Source: Nomia melanderi
Taxonomy: Eukaryota > Arthropoda > Insecta > Hymenoptera > Halictidae
NCBI RefSeq assembly: GCF_051020985.1
Contig: NC_134999.1
Coordinates: 31,219,160-31,283,159 of the forward strand
Reading direction: 5' to 3'
Length of the DNA stretch: 64,000 bases
This document shows, piece after piece, positions 12,481-26,100 of this stretch. Below the pieces are notes generated by a model. The model saw only the letters and a program-made list of their open reading frames with translations. It did no database searches and had not been told where the DNA came from. Numbering within the stretch: position 1 is the stretch's first letter; each line of letters opens with the position of its first letter. Made by a program: the position numbers and the translations under genes.

Positions 12481-15400
12481 GGGAAAAAGATGGTAAACGG
12501 AGACAAGGGAGCGCGAATCTAATGAACCGTGGGCCCTGGCTTGGAAATATTTTCTGTTCCCTATTGTCGATCCGTGCCGTGGACTTCTCTTTTCAGAGGC
12601 GAGTAGAAAGTGACGGCGATTAAGATGTTATCGCCGTTTGTGTGGGATCGGTGGGGTGTAACGCGACCGGGCGGATTGTTTTTCGCGTTCCGTCGAGCCG
12701 AACGGGAAAATTAGGAGTGAAATGTTGATGTTGCGTAGAATAAATTGAAGAGCTGTGAATCATATGGAAATTCCGGTGAGAAAGTTTAAGGAATCTCGAG
12801 AATGAGAGATGCGCTTTTATGGTAGAGAGGTTTTCAGATCGTTAAGCGATAACATTGCTGGAATTAGCTTTAAAATATCTGATGTCTTTTCAAGGAAATT
12901 ACGACATCACAGAAATGAATACGATTCATTAGTGTCGATCAATGTTAATCTCTCGTGTCGTCGAAAAATTTGATTTATTACACGCGTATTAATTTAAACG
13001 ACAGCTCTACGTTGTTATATTTTTCTCGCGGGAGGACCGTGTTGGACATGACAGCTAAACATTAACGGCTACTATAAGACTACTCTCCAGATTCGAAGAC
13101 CTAATAAACTAAACTTTCATATCCCCAGTTTTTGCGACATCGATATATAAATCTTTCATTTTAGCATAGTATAAGTATAATTCCAAACTGAATAAGAGCA
13201 ATAAACACCGCTAATAACGCTGGAAAAATTGGCGTTACCGTGACACGCGTGAAAGAAACGAGATTACTATCAGTAGGAATTAGAAAGGTAAAACGAAGAG
13301 ATTCGTGGGCAGAAGAAACGCCAGAGTGCGGACATCTGGTGGTAAAAAGGAGCAAGCGAAGTGGCGTTAGACATTTGTAGAAGATAGTTCAATCAGAAAT
13401 TCGATTTTCATCCCAAAACAAGTTACTCTTTCCTGAACAAAACCTCCGAGTACTCTAGACCTAACAGCAATCCATATCTACAGCTCGACGCCGCTGGTAA
13501 CATAAAGGCAGGCGCTAGTCATTGAAAGCTACCCGCTGAAAACGCGAATTAAATCGTAAATCGAAATATCGACAAACAGCCCTCACGACAACGAACATAA
13601 CCGACGAAACACGTTTCCAGCGTTAACGATGTAACGAGCCGCGCGACGCGATCCAATCGTGAAGCGATAGCGCGGCGGTGATCAGGCAGAACGCGGCACG
13701 CGGGGAATCAATCAAAATTACCGAGCCGTCGTGACACGGAGCTTCCACGGGCACGCCTTTCGTATTTTCCTCGTTGGCCGATTATTGAAAATCATTTCTC
13801 GGAACGGTCACGAGCATCGAGGCCCGCCCGGCCCTTTGTGTATCGCGTGCGTGAACGTGCACGCTGGCGGGTTACACACGCGAACGGGCAGAAGGAGGCA
13901 CTGGCAGGCGTGCCTACGTCGTATCGTGCGGTGCGCCGAGCGCATCCGTGTGTCGGTGCACTCGGGATGCGAGATCAGCAAATCTAAGATCGTGCAACTG
14001 GTGTCCAGTGGCGTGTCCGCGGCATACGTTGCCGATGTTCGCCACCGAGGGTACAGAGGAGGACGGAGAAGAAGGAAGCCGGGGATTGGAGGGTGAACAA
14101 GAGAAAGGGAGAAAGATGAAGAGAAAGGGTAGAGATAGAGAAAGGGAGAAAAAGAGAGAGAGAGAGAAAGAGAGAGAGACGGTCAGAGAGCGTTGCGATG
14201 CGAACGAAGAGTGAAGGATGAAGGGGACCGACGGCGAGGGATCGAGAGGGGGTCGAAGGAGAAGGAAGGAGGTGGAATGCGCGGTTCTCGAAGGAGGAGC
14301 TGTCGGCGGTGAAAAATCACGCACCCCGCCACCACTGCCACGGCCAGCATCTGCTCTACATACCCTGGCTCTCAACCTCCGCTCATCTTTCGCGCAAAAC
14401 TTGCCAATAATCGGCCGGCTGCACCTGCGTGTCCTCTGCAGGCCCCTCGCGCGGCCCGTACCCTTCGACATCATCGTTTTTTTCGATGTATGCCCGACGG
14501 CTAATAATCATTACGGTTCGTTTAGAGAACTGGTTTTCTCAATCGAGGCAGCGCAGATTCTTCCCCCCGGACAGGACTGGTATTCAGATTAAATTAACGC
14601 CGGGCGATATTCGCGAAACGGATCTTCCGACGGCAATTCGATATACCGGTGGAACGAAACGAACGGGTTTAACGGGGTATTATACGCGCACCGACGTGAT
14701 GGATTAATAATCGGGCTAATTAAGTATCCGACCACGGACTTATCTCTCGGCTAGCGGCCGTCCGAGTTCATGTACCGGTAGCCTTTCCGTCTTATTAGCG
14801 ACCGGGCTAAAAGACGGGCCTGCATGAATAATGATCAACGCGAGATGTCGCGATTTGTTAGCGGCAGTTTTTCACCGGGATTCAGCTACCGGATGATCCG
14901 TGGGAGATCGGAAGGTGGGGGATGAGAAATCGCGGGTATCCGTTTTCTAAGAGAACGAATTCATCAATGAGAACCTCGAAGAATCGGCGTGCGGTGTAGC
15001 AGAGCAAGATATACGTGCGCTGGCTGGGCTACCGGTCGGTCGGGTCGGGTCGCTGTTCTCCTGCGCTTCATCTCTCTCTTTTGGTCTGTTTTTCTGTACC
15101 CTCCTTTCGCCCTCCTCTTTTCACCTTCCCGTAGTATACCCCCGCTCGCTTCAGCCCTTTCCACCTTCCTCTACCTTTCTTGCTCTCTCTTTCTCGCTTA
15201 CGGGAGCGCGCGCGCGCGCAGCTCACTTCAGAGAGTTGTTGTTCGACTGTTTTATTACTTTTATAAATGCCGCCGCCGATGCTGCCACCACCACCGGGCC
15301 CCGCCGCCGCCTCTGCGGCGGGCATTCCCTTTGTTGGGACACCACGACCCATTGTTGCTCGCAGAAAGATGCGAATTTTAATTCGATATTGTCTAATATT

Positions 15401-15700
15401 ATTTATGTATGCACACGCTAGAGAGAACCAGCCCATTTCGAGCCGTTCCCCTTCGCCCTGCCAGCGGACACCGCGTTGCTTCCCTTCGACGGGAAACCGA
15501 AGAAGACCCCGCAAACACCGATGAATCGACTCGTGCGCCGCGAGCCGCTTTCGAGCTATGTCTGCGCAGCGAGCGTGCGCAGGCCCCAGTCTTGGGGTTT
15601 ACGTTTTCCGGGTAAATTTATGGTTGGATTGCTTGTGATACACTGTTTTGTAGTAATACTCGTTTCCGTGACACTACCGCCGTTGCAGATCGTTAATTAA
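12480..15700. other. Mixed stretch: AT-rich DNA, then a GC-rich block with low-complexity tracts
   Basis: 12480-13600 is AT-richer with nothing recognised. 13600-15600 is GC-rich and includes a purine tract at 14090-14190, a pyrimidine tract at about 15060-15200, and a patch of TAAT cores at 14480-14720. The open frame of 186 codons at 13914-14474 (minus) owes its serine- and leucine-rich middle to the purine tract and is not supported as a gene. Confidence 0.4.
14090..14190. repeat. GA-rich purine tract / microsatellite
   Basis: A run of about 100 bases made almost only of A and G, ending in GAGAGAGAGAGA-type repeats at about 14150-14182. It explains the low-complexity peptides seen in the frames that cross it. 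Confidence 0.85.
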
Positions 15701-16305
15701 TATCTATCCGTGACTCGAATTATTATGTAGAAACGGCCTAAGTTTTTGATGGAGAAGTGTAGTCTTGTTCCTTTGGTAGCTGATGAGGGTAGAAGTAGCA
15801 TTGATAGCTAAATCGAGTCTATTCTAACCGTAATAAAATAAGAAAAATTGTTCCAAGCATGTAACATCTTTTGTATTCTCCATTGAAATGTCTAGTATAT
15901 AATTATTCATATGAAACGTGACTATATTTGTAAAGCTATGTGTTTCTCTTCTAGAAGACGCAACTTTTAAACGCCGCTTATAGTCTACCGTCGATAGCTA
16001 CATCAAAGACTATCGATTACACGGTGACAAGGGTTCCGTCGTAGGCGTTAACTGTTACACGACAGCTTCCGTTTAAACGACACCTAATTACCGCCACGTC
16101 TGGATTCCTCGACGAAAGAGGCACTGCAAGGGCTTGCGCGTACGTGGCTGCCTCCACCTGGAAATCAATATCAGTCGAGCGTCCAGGTCCACTCGGAACT
16201 GCAGTCACAACAGAATGTGCAACAGTTGCGTCTGAACGAAAGATAGGGAAAGGTATATCACGGTTAATTCCATTCTCCGGCGGACAAGAGTCGAAGGATT
16301 CGGAA
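15700..16305. other. Upstream region of the two-membrane-segment gene
   Basis: AT-rich up to about 15950, then a possible splice acceptor (TTCTCTTCTAG ending near 15955). The frame of the downstream gene is open back to 16045, after an in-frame TAG at 16042. An upstream exon could therefore be spliced on, but no ATG lies between 16045 and 16305 in that frame. I take this as 5' UTR or promoter. Confidence 0.35.
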
Positions 16306-16965
16306 ATGGAGGACAACGAGAGGTCGAGGTCCATCGAGCAACTGCCGGTGCCCGAGGAGTCGGTCATGCACGTGGAAAGTGCGGAGCGTTCACTGAAGAC
16401 TCACGAGATACACATCTCGCTGGGCATCAACATCAGCATCCTAGTGATGCTGACGATCTTCGGTGTACTGTTGTTTTTACCTCTGCGACTGTTGCTGAAC
16501 ACAACGTACTACAGCCGGAACCAATCTATCGACGGCAACGACACGGGTACCATGAACGCGACGAGCTTCCAGACGGCGGTGATCCCGGTGGATCATCGGA
16601 AGCTGAAACGCTGTCCGAAATTAGACTACAACGAGGTGCTGCTGTCGGTTTTCCACTGCGATTACGACACGAATTGCACGTACACGCCGTCCAGCGCGGA
16701 CGACGATGCGACGAGAAACGACGTCGAAGAGGCGAGCAAGTCGAACGGAAATAAAAGCGAAGTAACGGAGGTCTCGAAGGAGACCGTTGAAAAGAACTTG
16801 ACAGAATGCACGGAAGATAGTGGCAAAGATCGTCGCTCGAAATCGGTTCCAGTGGCGGGGCATATTCTCGTGACGATGCTTCTGATATCGGCGATAGCTG
16901 CTCTAGTCGAAGTATTGCGAATACGTTTCGCTAGAGACAAGGTATTACAGCGGCGACCGCACTAG
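16306..16965 (+). CDS. Uncharacterised two-pass membrane protein, 219 residues
   Basis: Single-exon frame starting at an ATG in good context (GAAATGG) and ending at TAG at 16963. The frame stays open upstream to 16045 but has no earlier ATG, so 16306 is the best start; a spliced upstream exon cannot be excluded. The protein has an acidic N-terminal segment, a first hydrophobic segment at about residues 39-64 (ISILVMLTIFGVLLFLPL), a loop of about 115 residues, and a second hydrophobic segment at about 182-203 (VAGHILVTMLLISAIAAL), followed by a short basic tail ending QRRPH. The loop has six N-glycosylation sequons (Asn 65, 72, 78, 84, 123, 164) and cysteines 103, 118, 124 and 168, so I infer that it faces outside or into the lumen, with both ends cytoplasmic. 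Third-position GC is high, as expected of a real gene among AT-rich flanks. I do not recognise the family and propose no function. An AATAAA at 17444 is a plausible 3' end signal. Confidence 0.7.
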   Translation: MEDNERSRSIEQLPVPEESVMHVESAERSLKTHEIHISLGINISILVMLTIFGVLLFLPLRLLLNTTYYSRNQSIDGNDTGTMNATSFQTAVIPVDHRKLKRCPKLDYNEVLLSVFHCDYDTNCTYTPSSADDDATRNDVEEASKSNGNKSEVTEVSKETVEKNLTECTEDSGKDRRSKSVPVAGHILVTMLLISAIAALVEVLRIRFARDKVLQRRPH

Positions 16966-17443
16966 TTTCTTACCTTAATTTTGATCCAGATCGAAGAGTA
17001 AATAACGATTTTAACGAATCCTAATTTCCGTGGTTTGCAAATCCAATCAGTGTAGATTCGCATAACGAAAGAGAGAGTCCTTTTTTTTTTGTCGAGAAAC
17101 GTAAAGTTCCGTTGAACGATGAAATATAGATGCGAACGAGGATAGGCGCTTTCGGAGTCCGTTTAGAATAATTCGTTTCGGAGTACACGTGAACGAAAGT
17201 GAGATAGAAAATATAGAAATGTTATAACTATAATCATAGATCAGAATTATACGAGAATTATACTGTTGTTTGTATAGTAACGTTGTGTGTATAGGGGTTA
17301 GCACGTTATTAAGTATCTTGCTCGTTTAGAAACGTTATATTTTTGTAAAAAAAAAAAAACACGATACGTAACGAGGCTTTACACTGATTGATTTCACGTC
17401 CGCCGATAATGACAAAAAAAGATACACACACACAGTTATAATA

Positions 17444-17449
17444 AATAAA
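17444..17449 (+). terminator. Candidate polyadenylation signal AATAAA
   Basis: AATAAA in an AT-rich stretch about 480 bases after the stop codon of the two-pass membrane protein. It is the most plausible cleavage signal for that transcript, but other AT-rich variants lie nearby. Confidence 0.35.
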
Positions 17450-20107
17450 ACTAAAACACAATATTTCATTCTGTGTCTGCGAAAAACCAACAAACACGAG
17501 TATACGTACATGTGCATATTTTTAAAAACCGCCTAAGGACTCGTCTAAGGCAGGTATTGCCAGTTCAAGAAATGCTTCCACGATCGAAATCCCCATGCAG
17601 AGAGGCTTTATTCCGAGACAACCAATGAACAGTCAGAGGTCTTTTGAAATGCAAGGCATGCATCGATCCGCTTTACGCTTATTAGGTAGCATATAATTAG
17701 ATCGGCTTGGACAGGCTATAAAAGTATAATGCATAAAATGGCTGAATCAAATTCCCATAGGTGCAAGACCGCCGCCGCTTATTCGCCGATCCTCATTTCC
17801 GTCGCAACCGGCCAAGCAAACTGCTGGCTCGGTTAGTGGTACTCCGACTAATCGGATGTCAAGACGCCAGTCGGCAGAGGCCGAGGAAGAAATCGGAGTT
17901 CTCATTAATGCACTTCATCATCGCACACGCCTGATTCGACGACATTAAGGTAACATCTTCCGACTCGACTGAAATCTACAATTGCCTTAGCCGAAGAACC
18001 ATTAGATTGCACCGCATAAAATCATCATTATTTCAAAATTGACAATTTTTATTTGAAAACGGTGACAGCGGCACGTTTACACGACAAGAGGCTACAAGTG
18101 ATTCTTTGTCGATTTTATACATGCAGAAAAGTTGATTTTCTATTATTAGTAACAGGCGATAGCTAAATATTAATTGGAGACTCTGTGTTCGTTTCAGTCA
18201 AACCAATCTATTGAATTATTTGAAACTTCATTCGCGTTAACACTAACAGGGTATGCGTCCTAGACTGAAGGGTATGTTAATGAAATATAATATGTATTAT
18301 GCATGTCTAAGAATAGTAATATTATTTTTTAAGTAGGTCTCACGCATCGCACAACGCTCACGTGTCCACGACTTTCTAAACAATTCTTGCTATTTGGGAA
18401 GCTCACCAACCAAAAGGACTCCCACAAGAGACGTTAATTCTTCCAGTTTATATTTTACAACTCCAGCAATTTACTAGAAAATTTTGCATTAACAATGAAA
18501 CTCCTCTGATGCTTATAGCTACGCAACAAACTCACTTATATACCTTCACAGTTCTACACATTTACAATTATCCATAAGGTAATTTTAATACAGCACTTTT
18601 TATTTCAATAGTTTTCCCTGGTTCTCTGAATGATTTATAAAAACAGGCAAAACTCATTTATATTTGAAATTACAAAATGAAAACGAATTTTACGTTGTAT
18701 TGTTCGATTCAAACGTAATTAAATATTCGAAAAACTGAAACTCAACTAATAACTAAAGTGTTTTAGTTATATTCTGTACACTTTCATTTACCAAAAAAAA
18801 TATCATTTAACATGTTGACTACCATAAGAATTTCTAGCGTTTTGAATATTAATATGTATTCTTTAATAACGAAGGCAAACGATATTAAAAATAATTATTA
18901 ATGATTTAGTATTGCAGTAGTAATATTACGCTATGGTCTAGCTACTTATGTTACTAAATACTTTATTTAAAATCATGTTTTTTGTTGTAATTGTTCTTCA
19001 GTAATTTGGAAGCTCCGGTTATCGGTGACCACCATGACAGTCAACGTGTTAATATTGAATGAATAAAGAATTATTATATTTAAATAATCATTCTTATTTT
19101 CTTAGGTGACGCGGCTAGCAGAAGACGTTTGTGCGCACAGAAGACCGCAAAATCTGTTTGAGACTGGAAATGGAAGGGAACTAAACGTCCTTGCTTATTT
19201 GCATCTTTTTGCGTACGAAATCGTAATACAACGCACAGATTACGTGAAAGTATTAATAGATGAATGTATTTTCGACAAAATTACAAATGATTTTCAACGT
19301 ATTTTCTAAAAAAGAAAAGAAACACCTGTACCTCTCTCCGACACTTCTGTGATTCTAATCTTTTCTCACGTGATATGCAAACTGTTTAATATAACTCGTG
19401 AAATATATACATATGTACATATATTGGTGTTCAATAAATAAATTCTATTATTCTCTACAAGCTCAGAATTCATTATAAAATACGATAAAAGCACTTACAT
19501 ATAATATTTACAGCTGCATCTTGGCTGCTGCATGTTTAATTCGAGCACAAACGACTAAAATTCACAGAAACTTACATATTTACTTCAACTGAACCAAATT
19601 GAACTTCATTTTTCTCCAATCGTCAGTCCGTTTCGCGCCTACGTTACCCAGTGCAACCAGAAAAAAAAACAATGCGATCTAGTGAGTTTCGCGTCCTTGC
19701 CATTGGCGTAACTGCTCGACGCGGCAATAGCAGATGTCGCCACCTTCAAGGCCATCATACAACCTTACACGGGTGAAACGCGCAGAAAAGTGGAATCATG
19801 AATTAAAGGTGTCTCAATGAGTGAACCAGTCCGCGTATCGTGATAAAGCAGTTCTAAAACCGTTATGCTGCGCTCAATTTGAATCGTTTCGATTGTTCAG
19901 TGCCGTTGAAACCGGGAATATCGGTGGCTAAGTGTTTCGCTTGTTGCACAGTTGCCAAGGCGACTAAGGTGCGTGGCTGCGTGCGTGTGCGTGCTGAAAG
20001 CGTGCTATGAAAAGAGAACGATCGTTGAAACGGCAATTCTACGGCTATCTTCGCGCCGATGGCAATTCGATGTTTTGAAAAACGAACAGCCTGAAGACGG
20101 GAATATT
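17450..20107. other. Spacer and PAN2 5' region
   Basis: AT-rich spacer between the two-pass membrane protein gene and PAN2. 17520-18000 is more complex and GC-richer than its surroundings and may be conserved non-coding DNA. A TTAA-ended transposon lies at 18807-19052. From about 19620 to 20107 the DNA becomes CpG-richer, which fits the PAN2 promoter and 5' UTR. No clear TATA box or transcription start was identified. Confidence 0.45.
18807..19052. mobile_element. TTAA-ended MITE, family D copy 1
   Basis: An element of about 246 bp. Its left end reads TTAACATGTTGACTACCAT, and the reverse complement of its right end reads TTAACACGTTGACTGTCAT. Terminal inverted repeats beginning with TTAA, with no open frame inside, fit a non-autonomous element mobilised by a piggyBac-type transposase, which targets TTAA. 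The piggyBac link is inference from the TTAA ends. Confidence 0.65.
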
Positions 20108-23100
20108 ATGGACTACCCGGTTCTGGGCCACTACGACCCGTCCGTAGAGGCCACGGCCGAGAGCGGCGGAGACGAGCAAGAACTGCTTTGTGAGTACTTT
20201 TTGCACCTATTCGAACTGTCTTTCTTTCTCGCAAAGGCGCCAGAAAGTCAGCATCATGCCAAACTGTGGTCTACCCAACTGTAAACTCGAAGACTCAGCA
20301 AGGCGCGAAACCTATTCGCTTCGTAACACTCGACGCTCAGACCATGGTGCGCAATCTGGTGTCCTGCTGCCAGACATGAATAAAATTCGAAATAGATACG
20401 TGAAATATTCTGAGTGTCGGGTATTGTAATAACTATGAATTAATCAGTACTTAAAATATCACGCGGCATACGCTTTATACTGGAAGTACTCTTTGCTTTT
20501 ATTCCTGTATATATTTTTTTACAGATTTAATTTTCATTGCAAAGATTATTTTTGATAAGAAATGTTGATGCTAGGATTTGGATGCTGTTTTCGTATTATA
20601 TGAAATTTTATTTTGTACGTTTGACTTTTACTTTGAGAAAAAAATATTCATACAATGTCAAGAAAATATATGTGCATCAGTAATGTGTTACCTTTGGTCT
20701 TGTAAATTGTTATCTGCTGATTCAACAAACTGTTATTGACTGTTATCTTACTTTCTATTGTTTTCAGGTGTTTGAGCTGATATAGGTCAGCTGTTCATTG
20801 AATGACATATTCTAGAATTTTATGTAATTCGAAAATCGAATATATTATTATTTATCTCATAATGCAATTTGGTTTGACAATTTAAAAAAATATGAAAGTT
20901 GTTATGAACAGTGATAAGATTGTTGACTTTAATATTAACCTATCTGTAGCAGTAAAATGTCACTGCAAGTTTTATCGAAATGTATGATTGATATGTAACA
21001 GCATGGATTTTCATGCTCAACTTTTACATATTTCCTTACAGGGGAAGAAACAAATTATGTATTATCCACCGAGGAATATGTACCAGCAACAGAACAATTT
21101 GGAGAGGATTTTGCTGGGGCTGAGTTTCATGAAACTCGAACCTTACTTGCCGATGGGGGGGATAGGTTTGGAGTTTCAACTGCTACTTTTGACACTATCG
21201 AAGAACTTATGTGGATGGGGAATCAAGGGGTATAACAGTTATTACAGATGAATGTAGCTTAGCATGTTAGCAACCATGGTCACATTTTAAATACCTTTAC
21301 CATAGATCATCTTTCTTACAACTGTTTCACATTATATGTTATTCATATAATTTTTAAACATTTAAAACATAATATATAAAATAAACAAAGCATTTTACTC
21401 TTCAAACAAATCGTTGTGTTACATATATGTGACACATGGTCGTGAACATGTTAATAAATAACGTAAGTAGTAAGTATAAAAGCAATGATTATCAATTATA
21501 AAACCTTATAGGGTCATGTAACGTCTTACTATGGGGCTGGGTTACAAAAATATACCTCATTTCAAGTACATGCAACACAAGAAGTTCGACATATCCATCC
21601 CTTAGATGAGGGAATTTTAATTTTGACCCAAAGCTTGTTAAGATGTCAATTACGGAGAGGCATACCAATATTTACTCACACGTATGTTATACTCATACTA
21701 TGTATTGTACATGCAATTAAACAGACTTTTAATAAGTTTTAAATAATTTTATAGGTCATCAAATATGATAGACATGCAGTGTATGCTTCAAATTTCTCCA
21801 ACAAGATTACTAATGGGGGGACATCAGGATAAAATAATTGATTTTAATCTTACTAGAGGGAAAGAGACTGGTGTAGTGAGTGTTAAAAAAAGTATACTAA
21901 ATACAATTATGTCTCTGCATTTTTATGTATCACTATTTTATTATACTTATAGGTAAACGTAGGGGAAAGTGGTTGCGCAATTTTAAGGCAGCATAGTAGA
22001 CTTATATGTGCTGGTAATCCTGCTGGAAGAATTGATCTCAGGGATCCGAATACGTTATCAGTAGAACATACCTTCGATACGCATAGCGGATCTCTTAGTG
22101 ATTTTGATGTTCAAGGGAATTATCTTGTTACCTGTGGTTTTAGTAATAGGTAAGACACAGTCTAATCAAAAGATTTGATTAAAGAGTAGTATGGTTTGTC
22201 AATTGTATTATGGCTTTAGTCGTCAGGGCCTCTCAGTAGATCGTTTCTTAATGGCATATGATCTGAGACAAATGCGAGCATTAAGTCCTGTTACTACTCT
22301 GGTATACCCTCTTTTATTAAAGTTCCTACCCAGTTATTCAAGTCGTTTAGCTGTTGTATCGCCATTGGGACAAATGCAACTTCTTGATACTATCTATGCA
22401 AATGTACAACCATCTATGACATGTTTATATCAGGTAAATGTCTGCAAAATTTTCTTTAGATGACAACTCGCTGTTATATTTTTACATATCTCCTTATATC
22501 TGTAGGTTGCTACTGGTGGTGCTATGATTTTATCCTTTGATGTGTCCTCCACATCCCAATGCCTTTGTTTTGGAGATTCAGCAGGTTCTATACATCTTAT
22601 GTCTACAAATACACCAGAACCTCAGTTCAATACATTTTCTCGGTTAGTAGTTATATAAAAATATGGATAAAAAAAGTTACATGATATTTAAAAAACATAG
22701 TAAAAAGCCATACTTTGATTTCTTTAGACCAACAGAATTTGCTGACCCAGTTGAGTCAATTCAATCCATAGCATTTGATGATGATGTTACACCACTAAGT
22801 ACAATACCTATTGTATATACTGGGCACCTGTTATTGAGTGATTGGTCAGATGAATATTTAAAAAAAGTTTATAGGTATGTTACTCTAATTAACCATGTTA
22901 AATTGTATCCATGTACAGTGGTACCTTAACTTCTCTAAATACGAACATTTTTCGTACTCCCAACTTCGGATTGCAACGAATTAGGTTCGTAAGTCAATGT
23001 ACCACTGTATCTGATAATGCTCAAATAGAATCAAACATAGTATCATTTTAAAGACTTAAGATTAAAATATGCGATATAATATTTATAATACATAATTAAT

Positions 23101-26100
23101 ACACATATGAAACCTATTAAATATTTTGTTCCTTGCTTTCGCAGGAAGACACCACCAATTGACCCTGAAATTCTACGCACAATGAAAATGCAAGGAACAA
23201 TAGGTTATGCTCCAAATCCTCAGGCGTTTCGCAGAAATCAAGTGAGGAAACAATATTCACCCACTCTACTACAGTATTCTTCTCCAGCTTTCCTAAAACT
23301 TTCCTGAATTCCAAAGTTCCTGTTTTCCCTTCATTCGAGTGTTTTCCCGTGATTTCCACTTATAATTATATAAAATAAGTTATGTGTTATATTCTTGATG
23401 TTTAGACTTTTTATCACTAGTTATATTATAGACAAAAAGATACAAAACAACAAATTATTACTGTTGAAGGTTGTGAGTATCTATTGATCTTTACATTTGA
23501 ATTGTTTAAGTTGTTCTCAGAGAATATTGTTTTTATATATATATACATATATATGGAATGTGTAGTTATAATTAATTATTAATATGCATTCCATATATCT
23601 CAATACATGTGATGTATTAATTCAATCAGTTTTGCAAGACAATATTAACTACATGAATACCTAAGAGGTATAATCTATTAACTTCATTATGGCTTTGGTG
23701 GTATAATCTCAGTATTAAACCAATGCAATAAATCAGAGCAATGCATTACTTACGACAAGAAATGAAGCTCAATGTGATTGAAGCTGTTAATTTTGTAGAG
23801 GAACCAGAATAATATAACGTGATTAAGACTGAAGCGTTTCGTGATAAATATTGTAGTCCATAAATAACGTTAAAGAAACGTGATATATTTTCGTAAACTA
23901 GTCCAACTAGTATTCTAATAATTTCCTCTACTATAATGTACGAGAGAAACAAACCTTAATAAGACGGTAAATACATGTACTAATATAATTTTAAAACATT
24001 CTTTATTTTCTCTTAGATCGTATATTTTTTTCTTTAAATCTTCATATCTTCAGAAAAAATATTATAAAAAATAAATCTAACAATTCGTTATACTTGATCT
24101 CATTTTGATCACTGAAGTGATACAAATATAAAACTAAGTTCTTATTATGAAGTGTATAATCTATAAGTCTTTAATCTTCCTTGATGGGATCATAAGAGTT
24201 TCCGAAAACTAATTTATTTCGACTGTTTTTAAATTCGTTAAGTATCGGTTAAACAAGCAAAGCAATATCAAGTTTTAAGTTCTTTTATAGTAATAGCACT
24301 TTGATGACTGTATAAGAATACAGTTATTAAGGAGCAGTGATTGCAGTTGCCTTAATTTCTTCCAAAAAAATTTTATTTATTCATAAAGATATCAACAATG
24401 TGCCAATTTAGAAAGGAAATGAATGTGCTTCTACATTATTGCATATACAAGCGCACTAGGTAATTTACAATATTGATGTATTAATTATGTACTGCATAGA
24501 TCTGATTCTAGCATAATTTGAATTTGGATCTATTTGAAAATAACAAAAAATGAATATGTGCATAATTATTACTTTGCCACATAGGGTATTATAAAGTGCA
24601 ACTAAAATACAAGATATTTTATTGTTACACTTAGCGACCATTGAAAGAAAACAGCATTAAAAACTGCTTTAAAAAAGAAAGGAAATATCAATATTTCATA
24701 TCGATGTTTACACTTCACGGCTCTGTATTTTATAAGTCAGCGTGGAAAAGTTCTGCTGCCTTTAATCCCGCCTTTAAGCACAGTATGTTTGTAACTGATG
24801 CATTTTGTTCGTTCCCGCTTAATGGTTTGTGCTCAATAATCTTATTACGCTTATTGTTTATAGAATATATTTCTCAAAGAATGTATAATCGAAGTTGTAT
24901 TTGATTGAAATAAAGATTGTAAGACACACACGTAAGCCTAACTTATTGGCTCGGTCCCACGCGTGTTCAATAGGTATTATTTATTTTTTCACGGTCCCAA
25001 TTATGTTATTAATGATGTGTCGAATTTTGTACCATTTACTGTAAACGAGCATTCACCCAATTCGTACTAAAAATTCGCGTATAAGCTATCCCAAAAAAAA
25101 AAAAACAATCGACTAATTGAAGAAAAATAAATAATACCTCTTTTGCAGATACCTTACAATTTGGAAAAACGACGTGGCGTAGTCGCAAAGCTATTCGCGG
25201 GGGACTCACGATCTAAAACAGATGACTGCACATTTGTGGCGATACCTAAACGCTATCGTAAAATAGAGGTGAAATATTCACGTCTTGGTTACGATGAATT
25301 TGATTTCGATCAGTATAATCGTACCAGCTTTTGCGGTCTGGAAGCCACACTTCCCAACAGTTACTGCAATGCTATGTTACAGGTAAGACAGCTTCTAAAA
25401 GTTTTTTTTTTCCTGAATAGGAAATATTCTGCATCTATGTTTTTCAGTTACTTTACTATTGCGAACCTGTGAGGATAGCATTACTTTCGCATTCATGCCA
25501 AAGAGAGTTCTGCCTTTCCTGCGAACTAGGATTCTTATTTCATATGTTGGACACATCTAGAGGGTTGCCTTGCCAGGCTGCAAATTTTCTCAGAGCTTTT
25601 AGGACGGTTCCTGAAGCAGCGGCATTAGGACTTATATTGAGTGATCTACATCCAGAAACTAAAAGGAAAACTAACTTGATACGGCTGATACAAGTATGAT
25701 ATAAGATTGTTTAATTAACTAATGTGGTGTTTGAGAAGATACTCTATTTTTTTTTACAGAGAGGAGTATATTGAAATTTTCAAATACTTAATAATTACTT
25801 TGATTTCCATTTCAGAGTTGGAATCGATTTATTCTACATCAAATTCATTATGAAATCCTGGAAACAAAGAAACGACAACAGGAGGAAGAGGAAGCAGCTC
25901 GTCTTAAAGCTGGCCCCAAGTGTTCACCATTTGTTTATAATGAACAAGATTTTCCTAGCATTTTACAGGATATTGGTTCACGGTATAGAAGTCATGACGA
26001 AGAAAGAAAAAAGAGGAGGAAGCAAGAGGAGGATGGTAAATATATGTGGATCACATCGAAAGGTAAACACAATTCACGTGTAACCTTCACATTGGGCACT

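Noticed and set aside
13914..14474. 186-codon open frame on the minus strand
   Set aside because: Its composition follows the purine tract (runs of Ser, Leu and Phe) and it has no domain or splice structure.
16144..16305. Upstream extension of the two-pass protein from a GTG at 16144
   Set aside because: Animal nuclear genes do not normally start at GTG; the first ATG in frame, with good context, is at 16306.
18237..18285. Short inverted pair TTAACACTAACAGGGTATG ... GGGTATGTTAA
   Set aside because: Too short and too weakly matched to call a transposon.
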